Shown: in pieces, positions 24,755 through 35,400 of the stretch
Numbering within the stretch: the stretch's first letter is position 1
Layout: each line of letters opens with the position of its first letter
From: Aurifilum marmelostoma
Taxonomy: Eukaryota; Ascomycota; Sordariomycetes; Diaporthales; Cryphonectriaceae
NCBI GenBank assembly: GCA_027559495.1
Contig: JAMXSV010000004.1
Coordinates: 3,089,001-3,153,000 of the forward strand
Direction: 5' to 3'
DNA: 64,000 nt
Translations under genes and position numbers: made by a program
Notes under the pieces: generated by a model
Database searches by the model: none
What the model saw: only the letters and a program-made list of their open reading frames with translations
What the model was told of the DNA's origin: nothing

Positions 24755-25385
24755 GTTTGCGGGTCTGGGGAATTCAATTCCGCCCGCTTGCTGTAGTCGA
24801 CTTTCAGGGTGGCCAGGCCGGGCAGAATATGCTTTGGGGGATTAGAGTTTGTGAAGGACGCCCATGAGATTTCTCTAGGGTGACATGACGTAGAACTTTT
24901 GTATGTTTGAAGGACCAGGGAGGAGGGAAGAGGAGGCTTGAGGTCGACGATGTCCTTGTGGTGCCCCGTGATGTCACATGCCAGTGGATTTACTAGCTGG
25001 GCCAAGCATCATTTGCCCACTAAGCAGCAGTTCCCACAGGAGCTGCTGCAACCATCGACACCTGCAGGTCCAGGTCCTCAAATAGAAACGGCCTAAGCAG
25101 CCTGGCAGCCCACCCCTGACCCACCACGAGCGCCCTCATTTCTGACTTCTGAGTCACTTAAGATAAGACGTGTGTTTTAGGCGGGTACTACGGCCGTCTC
25201 GATGGGCCATTCCAACTCTTCAAATAAATCGACCGTTGGCCCTTCTCTCCACATTCATGGCTCCTCCTTCATGGCACGCTGAAGTATTGAGTCTCCTTCT
25301 GGCTTCTGAGCCCTGACATTGATCATTGCATCAGGACGACGAATACGTGGGTAATCACTGCATCCGCGCAGAAAGATAATGAGAG
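24755..25385. promoter_or_regulatory. Divergent promoter region, lipase (-) and GNAT gene (+)
   Basis: 631 bp between two divergent start codons. No TATA box or named operator stands out. Confidence 0.5.
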
Positions 25386-25937
25386 ATGGACAACCCCTCG
25401 CCCACACCCGCCCTGAAGCTTCAAGGCAGTGCAGCTGATGGGCAGCAAGTTACTCTCGAGCGCGCCACTGTCCATGATGCAGATGCCATCAGACTGATGG
25501 TGATTGCCGCATATTCCAAGTATGTCGAGCGCATCGGCAGAGAACCAGCACCGATGAAGGCGGACCAGCATGCCATCATCGCCGACCCCACTCAAGACAT
25601 TTACGTGCTGCGGAGGCGTGAGGACGGGAAGGCGGTGGGATCCATCCTCCTCTCGCACTCGGAAGGTGACGACTCGGCGCTGGTGGACAATCTGGTCGTC
25701 GACCCAGGGTCTCAAGGGCGTGGCTACGGACGCCTGCTCATGGACTTTGCAGATGACTATGCACGTGCCAGGGGGCGCCCGGCCGTGACGCTCTTCTGCA
25801 ACGAGAAGATGTACGAGAATATTGGACTATATGTGAAGATGGGGTTTGTTCAGGTAGACAAGAGGGTCGAAAATGGGTACCACCGGGTCTACTTCCGCAA
25901 AGAGCTCGCACCAAAAGCGATTTTACAGCACGCCTGA
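25386..25937 (+). CDS. GNAT-family N-acetyltransferase
   Basis: Single-exon protein of 183 aa with the GCN5-related acetyltransferase fold: an N-terminal strand and helix (LERATVHDADAIRLM), then central strands. Motif A follows, where VVDPGSQGRGYG (about residues 102-113) supplies the acetyl-CoA pyrophosphate-binding loop Q/R-x-x-G-x-G. Next come a C-terminal helix with NEKMYENIGLYVKMGF, typical of small-molecule GNATs, and a last strand. It should transfer an acetyl group from acetyl-CoA to an amine; the substrate (amino acid, polyamine, drug or peptide) cannot be told. No signal or membrane segment is seen, so it is probably cytosolic. The start at 25386 leaves a short polar N-terminus. Confidence 0.9.
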   Translation: MDNPSPTPALKLQGSAADGQQVTLERATVHDADAIRLMVIAAYSKYVERIGREPAPMKADQHAIIADPTQDIYVLRRREDGKAVGSILLSHSEGDDSALVDNLVVDPGSQGRGYGRLLMDFADDYARARGRPAVTLFCNEKMYENIGLYVKMGFVQVDKRVENGYHRVYFRKELAPKAILQHA

Positions 25938-27889
25938 GGACGGCAGCAGGCAAAAGTAAAGGTGGAAATTCTGGGACCTGCCAAGCAATCCAACCTCTCG
26001 CTATCGATATCTGGGGTTTGTGGTGTCGAGAAGGCGGTCTTTCAGGTCTGGAATCGCCATGCAGAATTTGAGTCGGTCAGCCTATGCTCATGGCCTGTCA
26101 CGAGGCCAAAGCTCAACCCATCCAAGACCCCACGGGCTCAGACCCTCTCAACTAACAGCTGTCGACCGGGCGAGACACTACATTAGCGCAAGACGTTGGA
26201 ACGATATATTTTGTATTCATAAGAAACATGAACGGCCCTGCTGCAGAAGGGGCGTCCCGAGACAGTACTGCAATCCAAGGCTTCATCAGTTTAGCAATGT
26301 TCATCACGTTCTGCCCATTGCTTGCATCCTGGGTCCGATCGTCCTTACCGAATCCGTGACGATAAACGCGCAAGATCTGGTTATAATGAAGGCCAAAGGG
26401 GGGGAAAAGTAGAGATGCTAGATATTGTGTGTGTGCGGGATGCACCACCTTGATTTATGGTATTGTGGTAGGAGCAGCGAAGAAGAGGCACACCTGTTGG
26501 GGTCATGCAGTGGATCGGATTTTGGTGCAGGGGACCCCTGAGACAGTGGCTGGCCTGAGAGGCGGGATTGGAGTGGAGGTCATCTCCTACCTTCGCAATA
26601 CTGCCCCGGCTACATGATAGCTGGTACCTTGCTATCATGACACAGCAAGTCGAGGCCTATCGTCCCAGATGCCATCTGTCGCGTAAGTGCGCCTGAGTCC
26701 CTCCATGCTCACGTTAGGCCGCTACATGGATAGCCCATCAGCTCTAGGTACTTGCCTGCCACGCCCACACTAATATGTACCGTAGCATCTGTGATAGTGA
26801 GCAGGTACCATAGCAATAGTGGCCCCGTCGTACCATGTTCCCGCCTACTCGCTAATTGCCCGTGGTCTTGGTACGCCCGCCAGTACGTTAGGTACATTCT
26901 GCACCCTGCCATGACAACACCCGCCTCTGTTTTCTTGCTACCTGTTGAAGTCGTCATCCGAACCTCTTCTCCTCTCTCCTTCTCAATTCAACACCGTCAA
27001 TTGGACTGCCACCAAGACTCCCAGGCATCCAAACGTCCACTGAAACGATCAATCAACGTCTGCACGTGGAAATTGTCACCTCGTACGCGGACTACACCAC
27101 GGGCACTGTCACTACCACGGGCGCGCATGCCTGCAGTTTAACTTCCGCGGCCTGAGAGAGCTCCACCCAGTCCTGTCTCTTCCCCCTCTCCAACAGAGCA
27201 GCGATCCAACATCAACCTGACAGCAACAATTCCGGCACCCACTTCAGCTGCTCGATCCACTGGTTCGGTGATCGCTGTACTCCCCTCCCACAACCAACCC
27301 CTGGCCCTTCATCTCCCTTCTCTCCGCGCCCTGCCCCTACCCACAAAGCAGGACGGGGTGCCTGTGCTTCCGGCTCCAACAATTGACATCAGGGCCTGCT
27401 CCCCCCAGGTACACGATCCTCCATGGATGGTCTGTCTGGAACTGAGCTCTGAACTTACTCGAGGCTCAAACTGCTATACGTATTATTTGACAGGCTCAGG
27501 TTCAGGACCAGGACCTGGCCTAAGGCAGCATCCAAATTAAAAATAAAAAAAAAGAGAGGAAAAGGGAAAAGGTCAGAAACGAAACGAAACCAAAACAAAG
27601 GGCATCCGCTATATGCTGCCCACCCTGGATCGATACCCCTAAGCGAAGTTGTAATTCCCAGCCAGACGAGACACACACGCTTGCACACGAGCGCATTGAC
27701 GCCACATTGTCGCCCTCCTCGGGTCCGGTTCGATTTGATTAGGGCCCCTGATCACTTCACACCTTCAACCTCGTACTGTACTTCCCACCGTTCTACTCCT
27801 GTTCGTCTCGACCAGGCGCACACCACCCCGACAAAAACACCCACACCACCATCCCCGAGACGATCATCATCACCACCACCGTCTCAAAC
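25938..27889. other. Intergenic region without supported genes
   Basis: About 2 kb between the GNAT gene and the next plus-strand gene. Only short, domain-free open frames are present. The last 200 bases are CA/CT-rich, as expected for the leader of the 27890 gene. A purine-rich stretch lies at 27537-27570. Confidence 0.55.
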
Positions 27890-28576
27890 ATGCCCTCCCT
27901 CGCCGGTGGCAATGGCGCCGCCGCCAAGTCCGCCTCGTCCAAATTTCAGCTTCCGGCCTTGGACTTCAAGTTCGGCTCTCTGACGGAAGGCACAGACATC
28001 CCGCCGCCTCTGCCGTCACCCATACAGGAGGAGGCACCAGAGCTGCCCAAGGCCTCCCAGCCCGCCGTCGACCCTGCGGCGCACCCCACCACTGCCAGCA
28101 ACGCCACCCAGACCACCCCGGAGGTCCAGAGAAACGGCCTGACGCGGTCCGCAGAGCAACAGCCGCCCGGCTCGCCCACATCCACAAAGGCTCCGCCTAG
28201 CATCCGACGTTTGTTCAGCCGCAACCGACTGAACGAAGCCTTATATGCTGACCGTCACCCTGATCTAGTTGATGGTGCCTTCCCCAGGCCCACGAGCCAG
28301 AGCAATGCCAGCATCGCCACCGACAAGCAGTCCAAGCGCACCTCCGGGTGGTTCCGCCGCCTGCGAGGCTCCGACAGCATGGACGCTAGGCGCTCCAGCC
28401 GCATCTTCGTCTTCGCCGACGCTCCCAAGTCTGACTCGCCTGCCACGCCTACCACCCCCAAGCCGACCGGCCCTCCACCCCCCAAGATCCCCGAGTTCAA
28501 GGCCCTCGGATCCAAGGTCGACCTCTCTGATGATGCTGGCAGCCTCGGCTCTGACCTGTTCAAGAATATCAATTAG
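27890..28576 (+). CDS. Hypothetical Pro/Ser-rich protein with a basic-aromatic core
   Basis: Single-exon frame of 228 aa whose function I do not recognise. The N-terminal 100 residues are rich in Pro, Ala, Ser and Thr and look disordered. A more ordered, basic patch follows (about residues 103-165), with SIRRLFSRNRLNEALYADR and then SGWFRRLRG. The next ~40 residues are Pro/Thr-rich, and the protein ends in an acidic segment. GC-rich third positions and an ATG in good context after a CA-rich leader favour a real gene. No membrane segment, signal peptide or catalytic motif is visible. The two Arg/aromatic patches could bind membrane or protein partners, but that is inference. Confidence 0.75.
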   Translation: MPSLAGGNGAAAKSASSKFQLPALDFKFGSLTEGTDIPPPLPSPIQEEAPELPKASQPAVDPAAHPTTASNATQTTPEVQRNGLTRSAEQQPPGSPTSTKAPPSIRRLFSRNRLNEALYADRHPDLVDGAFPRPTSQSNASIATDKQSKRTSGWFRRLRGSDSMDARRSSRIFVFADAPKSDSPATPTTPKPTGPPPPKIPEFKALGSKVDLSDDAGSLGSDLFKNIN

Positions 28577-29685
28577 GCAGGCCGCCGGATGTTCGGCCAA
28601 CGCGTCCTTGCTTGATTCTAGGCTCTAGGCCTGGCAACCCAGACAGCACGGATGATGATGTCGGGCCGCGTTCATCGAAACTGGATCGACTGCGGCCGAA
28701 CCACCATTCAAGATGACAACACAGATGCTTTTGCGACAAGTTTGGAAAAGAGAGGAAGGCAGGGAGAGAGAGGCGCAGAGAGAGAGAGAGGCAGATGGAG
28801 AGATGCAGATGATGCAGATGTCCAGTTTGAGATACCCCGCCCGCCCCATGCGAGCTCATTCACCAGCAGAGAAGCGCCAGCCGACCCCCCCCCCCCTTTT
28901 TTTGTTTTGTTTTTTATATATAATTCAACTATGCACCTTTACACAACACTTGCACACCGAGCGACGTTTTCAACTATTCTTCTTCGACCACAACGGCCCC
29001 CCTTAGCTATTTGACACGGATTCATTCATACATTGGAAGAGATTGGGAGATGATGATAGACCGAGGTCCATCTTGGTTGTATATTCTCTGGGTTACCTTT
29101 TCGGCGCTTCTCTTGATATTTTTGTTGGGAGCTGGGGGACTGAAGGGCACTATGCTGGCAGCCGTACATAATATGATTTTGACGTCACTGGAAGGCTTGT
29201 GCCGTCAATATGTGAAGCTGTGGAGGGGAATTGATGATTCGGGCAGGGTAGGGGCCGAGGGGAGGGCTTCTTCCCACGTGGCAACAGGCGTGTCTAGTCT
29301 GTCCCGCTCTATGCAGAGAATTGTCGACGAAATTCGGAAGAGAGGCAGCCAGCCGGACCAAAATTCGATATATATTTAATGGGAGACGCTACTGCCCAGG
29401 CATTGGGGGCCATGTCTGCTTTCAACTGAGTTGTTGGAGCTGGACTCGAGTAAGACGATAAAGACTGCCGACTACTTTTAAGTGTGGTTCTTGTTATGAT
29501 TGAATTGTGTCAGCACGTGTGGCATGACGCAATGTTCTGTGTTGTGAGATGCTGCAGGTATCATAATCACCAACGCTCGAATCCATCGCGTGCATATTTT
29601 ATGGTCACCAGCGGCGGTGGCAGAGGCGATGAAGCATGGCCTGTGGGGGGTGGATGTGGTGGTTTCAACGCGGTCCTCTCTGTAA

Positions 29686-29905
29686 CGGGTGTAGTGTCTT
29701 TTTGATGCAGTCTTGCCTCTGATGAGTATGATGCTCTCTCTTCAAAAAGCAATTCTGCTTATAATAGGCATAGTGGGTTCTGACGCAGCCCGGGTTGTAG
29801 AAAGCATAGTGCCCTCTGATGCGGGTCTTGTTGGAAGGCAGGTATGGTGCTTTTGACGTGGGTTTGTCTGTAGCGGGTATGGTGCCTATGTCTTGGTGTG
29901 GGACA
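29686..29905. repeat. Degenerate ~35-bp minisatellite
   Basis: Six imperfect units share a GTATRGTG / GCATAGTG core followed about 10-15 bases later by GATGC or GACG and GGGT. The cores start at about 29691, 29726, 29768, 29804, 29842 and 29877, giving spacings of 35, 42, 36, 38 and 35. The array is non-coding and clearly old, because the units have diverged. Confidence 0.75.
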
Positions 29906-30541
29906 GGCGGTCCAAGGGTAAGTCCAGGACATGGCGGTCATGTACGGAGGACTGTGATTGGACTCGAGCACATCGGTGGGGCACAGCTTGCCAGAGGCTG
30001 TAAACACCATAGTGTAGTATGTTGGCCAGTGCAGGTGTTGGTAGATTAACCAGGACGGGTGCACGAAAAGAGAGAGGGTGTGCTATGCTTCTTGCGATAA
30101 GTAGATGGCTGCCACCCTACTCATCCGTGAGAGGGGCTTCAGACCTGATCTTCCGGTCCTGCGAGGGCGGGGGGGGGGGGGGCGACGGCGTCATTGGTGT
30201 GAAAAGACGCCTGGCCGCCCCAGCATCCTCTAGCAGTCATCATCATCATTGCGTTAAGCCGTGAGATAGAAACTTGTGCTCGAGGGTTCTTTGCACTTTT
30301 GTTTTCTGGGCTATCAACAATCTGAACATGTATGTCGTCTTGCCCATTTCAATGCTGAATGATCAACAAGCTAGTATAACTCTCCTCGAGCCGCTGCAAA
30401 CATCTGCAAAACAAAGATGAATGCAGTAAGGCTCTTATTGAATGTCGGTGCGCTAGCAGCTGCTGTCTTGGCCGGTAGGTTTTCTTCTTGTTGAGGGTGT
30501 GGAGTAGGGTACCAGCAGCCTGTACAAGATATAGTTGAGGA

Positions 30542-30545
<4 letters not shown>

Positions 30546-30577
<32 letters not shown>

Positions 30578-30591
30578 TTTTTTTTTTTTTT
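30546..30591. repeat. Double poly-T tract
   Basis: 27 T, then AA, then 17 T. It is non-coding. It could serve as a polypyrimidine tract if the small secreted-protein candidate starting at 30417 is real and spliced. Confidence 0.85.
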
Positions 30592-31110
30592 ATGTTGGGG
30601 TACTGGAGGGTTGCGAACTACTTCATGGTGTGGTGGTCCGAGTCCTGGTTTGTTGATTGTGGTGAAGGCTGCTAAGCCAGTGGGCAAGCCATCAGCCAGG
30701 GGGTGTCTCTGAAACACATTGCGCCTACTGAGGCTTCGTCTTACTTCTAGACGCAGATACATGGATGCACTGAGCCCAAGGATGGGCGGGAGGTTATTTG
30801 CACTGGCCTTAGCATTCTTTGAGCTCTTCCAGGGCACACTAGCACAGCGACCTGCCCGTCCACCTTGTCTGCATCGTCGTCAATTTCTGGATTCGGGCAG
30901 AGCATCTCTCAAGAGGCGCCCCTCCCTCCATTCTTTCTTCTGAGCCCCTTCGGGGTGAACGATCTACAGCCCTTCCAATCTCTCCTTTGACATAAAAAGC
31001 TGGCCTCCCCTGCCTTTCTTCTCGTTCAGTTGTCTATTTTCCAACATCTTCAGCCACCTGCTCATCAAGGTCCCAACACTTCCTTGCACCGCCAGAGCCT
31101 TTCTCCCACA

Positions 31111-31413
31111 ATGACCCTCGACGCCGGCTCCATCATCTCCATCATTGGTATTCTCGTGGGCCTTCCTCCCTGTCTCCTAGCCGTATACCAGTATTCCCAA
31201 ACCCAGCACCAAGGTTCGTCCGCTGCGCTCAGATAGACCCTTTCTTCCCTTCTGCGGATATGTTCTTTTCTTTTCTTTTTTTTCCCTTTTCCCCCCGCTC
31301 TCTGCTGACTGGTTGCCCTTGCAGACACACTTCTCCCGCTCCACGATCAGCACAGGCACTTCGCTGGCGAATCCTTTGTGACTGGCGTCGTATTCGCCAT
31401 GCGGGCCTCGTGA
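31111..31413 (+). CDS. Possible small membrane protein, 63 aa
   Basis: Candidate only. Exon 31111-31213 starts MTLDAGSIISIIGILVGLP and carries one strongly hydrophobic helix (about residues 7-28), a layout common at the N-terminus of small fungal membrane proteins. A GTTCGT donor and a TTGCAG acceptor define a 111-nt intron. Exon 31325-31413 then gives a 63-residue protein ending in FAMRAS. Without splicing, the frame stops after only seven more codons. The leader before it is CT/CA-rich. I do not recognise a family; the weak donor and short length keep confidence low. Confidence 0.35.
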
Positions 31414-32443
31414 TACATCCCGTCCTGGTGCAGGTATCAATATATCACGGAGCCGGTGGGGAATCATAGAACCTCGACGCCGAATCAGCCAAGGGCTGGC
31501 CCCTGCCGTACCACGGATTCGGGTCGACCCCACCACGGTCCAAAAGACCCAGAAGCACCGACCCGGAAGACTCCCGCAGGCGGGTCCATCATTCCAACAC
31601 AAGACACGGGGCTCTGGCATGCTTACCCGCGCATGATGAACAAATGAGAAGCAGAAGTGTAGGAACTTTTGCTGAGCAGTTTTTGCCCAACTTTTTCTTG
31701 TTCAACTATGAGGTGCATTCGCACTTCTTTTTTATTGTTATTTTTTTTTTATTCTTTTTTAATTTTTTTTTAGGGACCTCGGGAGACGGCAATGATTTGG
31801 TTTAAAGAAAAAAAAAGCGAACGTTAGACTGCGGGCTCAGCATGTGTTTTAGGCTTTTTGATGTGCAACGACTTGCATGGAAATGCGACATGACCTTGGA
31901 GTTTGGAGGAAAGGCAATGTAGATACCCACATACAGGAGAGGTGGATTTCATATAAACAATTGATGACTTGACGGAACAGCCACAACTCCAACCCCTTCT
32001 CCCACCTTTCCCTGAAATAACACAAATTTCGAGAGAGAAGGAAAGATCCCAAGAGTTAAGCTTGTATTGAGACATGATGTGCAAAGATGCTAAGAAACAC
32101 TTGGAAAGCGTCCAAAACTAGTGGTATCCAGCTAATGCAGGCTAAGAAAAAGAGCAAAAAGAAGAAAAAAAGAAGAAAAGAAGAAAAGGGCGCGGACGGG
32201 TTGAGGCCCAATGATGACCGCACAATGCCCTTGAACATCACTCATGAGAGAGAGCATATCATCAACATGTTGCTCATGGCCAGATCTCACAATCAACCAG
32301 GATGTGAATCCGCTGTACTGGTCCCATCAAACCCTACATCTCACCATGAAGGCGGGAAAAAAAAGGTGTAGAAGCCCTCCTGACGAAAGACGAAAAAAAA
32401 ATACATGGGTAATTTTCATCATAAAAGCGTTACCTTCCAATGC
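31414..32443. other. Intergenic, T- and A-rich, 3' flank of the RhoGEF gene
   Basis: No coding feature is supported. T-rich stretches at 31727-31775 and an AAG-rich stretch at 32150-32190 are present. The right end is the 3' flank of the minus-strand RhoGEF gene. Confidence 0.6.
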
Positions 32444-35400
32444 TTAACCAGCCTTGTCGTGTCCATCGTTAAGCAACAGCTCGAGAATAATCTGCATGCC
32501 AGGGACCTCAGGATGCGTCATGGTGATCTTGACGGTGCCCTTTGAGTCCTGCCCACCGGCGATGATGGATCCTGCTCCTACACCGCCCGCCCCCGTCGGC
32601 CCGCGCACGCCATAGTCAAGAACACGCACGTCGCGCCCGGCCACGATCTGCCTCAGCCTGCCGTTCTCCGCGTTGCGCACCTCGACGTAGTCCTCGTTGA
32701 ACAGGACGAGGTACTGTCCGAACATGGTTGCCCCGCGGGCCTTCTTCTGCTTGCCCGAGTACTCCATGATCAGCGTGCGCGAGACCTCGCCGTGCTTGTC
32801 GACATAGACCGCACAGTCCTCGTACGCGAGGATGAACTCCTGCTCGTTGAGCTTGAACATGCCGAGCGGCCTTTGGTCGCGGATGCGATTCGCAATGTTG
32901 GCGATGGTGGGCTGGCCGAGGCCGCTCGGCACGGACATGGTCTGCTTCTTGTCCAGGGTGAGCATCTCGAACCCCTTTGCCGTGGCCACGGCAATGTATG
33001 TCTGGAACAAGTTGAGCGAATAGCATTCCGTGGGCAGATAGAACTCGTCGAAATCCCGGAACGACTCCGTCAAGCCGTTGCCCCCACGGCGCCCGCCAAA
33101 AATGCGAGGCCGTTTCTCCGAGGACCGCTGGAAGACTGGCTCGAGCACCTTGAAGGTGGTGTGCATTCCTTCCTTTCGCTTGTAGAAGATGAGCATGCGT
33201 TCCTTCATGCGTGCCGTGGCGAAGAACGTGACGTCCTTGGCAAGCCGTTGTGGCGACTTGCGCACGCTGTCGTGGCTTGCAGCTGGGAAGTTGGAGGTCG
33301 GCGCAATCGTCTCCAGGGGATATGCGATCAGTGACCGGTCTGCCGTGATAAGACATATCGAAAACTCTTCCAAAACAGCTATTTGCGTTACTCTGGCGAG
33401 TTGCACAGACTTGGGCATTGTTAGTGGGTGGGTCCAAGCGGCACTGAAGAACGGAGGAGGCGGTTACTCACCCTGGTCCAACCCCGAGGATTCGAAGCCT
33501 CAGAGATGTATACTCCATAGTCCGTTCCAATTGCCACCAGTGACTTGTTGAATGCTGTGAATGCTGTGGCGCAGTTCACTTGAGCCCTGCATACGGCTGG
33601 CGGACCTCTTCCAGAACCGTATATCTTCTCAATCTCGCGGATGGAGCGGTCGAGAGGCGTTCCCTTGATGGGGACACCAGGCGTCTTGCCGATAGCCGAG
33701 ACCGTGTCGTACGCAAAGGCACCGTCCGCCAGGATACGAAGCCTGAACGGCTCTGCATTCTGGGCATGGAGTGCTCTTGCATGCTGGGTCTTGGCCTCGA
33801 TGATCTTGCTGCACCAGAGCTCGCGGTCTTGCTGAGACGTCGCGTACAGGGTGTACACTTCATGACCAAGATGCTTCACTCTGAAGGGAAACAGGACAGA
33901 ATCAGCCGAGCTCGCAGTATTGATGCGGGTCACGGCGTTCATGTTCAGCGATCCCATGGAAGATCCGGTGTCCGAGTGTGACAGCACAGGACGATCGCCA
34001 TTGGACATCACCTTGTTCAGCTGTGTGCCCGACGCATTGGCGATGGCTGTCCTGGTGAGAGGAGCCCTCAACCCGCCCTGCTTCATGACGGGCTCATCGC
34101 GCATGCTCTCCAGGAAGAGTAATGGCATGGGAATCGGCTGTGTAAGAAGTTAGTGGTTGCATGATGGCGATGAGCCTTGAGGGTTTGGGTGAAGTCAGCG
34201 CAATACGAACCTCTTTCGATACGTCATATTTCTTGTCCTTTCCATCTTTGGACGGGTATTCCTTGGCTAGGATGAAGTAGTGATCGAACAGCAAGGCGTG
34301 TGTATCCACCCACCGTACACCCTTGGACCCCATTCTTGTGAGGTCGCCTTGGTGAATCAGCTGTCTTCCCAGGTGATCCAGGTTGAGGACTGATTGGAAT
34401 CCTGGGCGGAGGACCAGCGCCGACTGTAGCATGTGAAGATCGACCTTGCTCTTGCTGCGGGCCACAGCCTCGTCGCACTTGTGTGTCACAGCCCTGATCT
34501 CGTCGAGCGCCTTGAGCAGGTTGGTCTTTTCCTCGCTGTCCTGCACCATCTTCTTCAAGCTTGCGTCCAGCAGCAGACTGTATCGTTGCAGTCGGGTGAT
34601 GGGCGCCTTGAGGAAGGTATCCCAGCCCAGCCGATTTGACCGCTTGTGGCGTTGCACATGTTCCAGGAACTGAGCAAACAGCACGTTGCGTGAAGCCTCC
34701 TTGCGGATTGCCAGCTGAGCATGAGGGAAGGCTGCAGAAAACTCCATGTAAGGCGCTTCTGCCTTTCGAATCCAATCACGAAAGATGTCTGAGAATCCGG
34801 CAATCCATGGGCCCTGCTCATTTTGGCGGTACTTCAGCTGAGCCAGTAGGTATTCCTTGTTGACCTGGTGGACTGCATCCACCTTGCCAAAGACCTTGTC
34901 GACGAAAGCATTGATCTTGGCCGGAGGGATGATGGGAGGCGCCCAGGCCCTGAGCTGGTCCCGATACAAGAGCCGGACGACCTCCAGCTGAGCCATATAA
35001 TCTTCCTCTCCAGTGACGATCTCGTGGAGAATGTTCTGTCGCTCAACTTCCTTTTTCGATTTCGTCTCCACGCCGGCCTTGTCGAGCTTGTAGAAAGTAG
35101 CCCAGTCGGCATGCCGCGCGGATTCCTCCGCCAGGAGCTCGTCGAGGTTAGCCTTCTTCAGCGTCCGCGTGCAGTGGTACGAATAGCATCTGCCACCAGC
35201 CTCGGTCTCGTGCACCTTTGGTGCATAACAGCCGGACCCAGTGAGTTGCCACAGGACACCAGAGACCGTGCCCTGGCCGAATTTCGCCCATTCCTCATCC
35301 TCGATCAGTATACCGGCCTCGTACAACCGATCAGCCACAATGACGCCCAGTGTTTCCGCATCTGCGATGTTCATGGTCGGCACCTTGGTGGTGAACAGCT

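Larger units (their letters stand above)
28577..31110. other. Intergenic region with minisatellite and weak small-ORF candidates
   Basis: No well-supported gene. It contains a GA-rich tract (28750-28800), a C12 run (28885-28896), a degenerate ~35-bp tandem repeat (29650-29900), a G14 run (30169-30182) and two long T runs (30546-30591). Two short frames begin with signal-peptide-like sequences (ATG at 30417 and at 30761); neither can be extended into a convincing protein. A frame at about 29050-29379 has one hydrophobic segment and is probably 3' flank of the preceding gene. Confidence 0.5.

Noticed and set aside
29050..29379. Plus-strand frame with one hydrophobic segment
   Set aside because: The first ATG is internal and it sits in the likely 3' flank of the 27890-28576 gene; one hydrophobic stretch is not enough.
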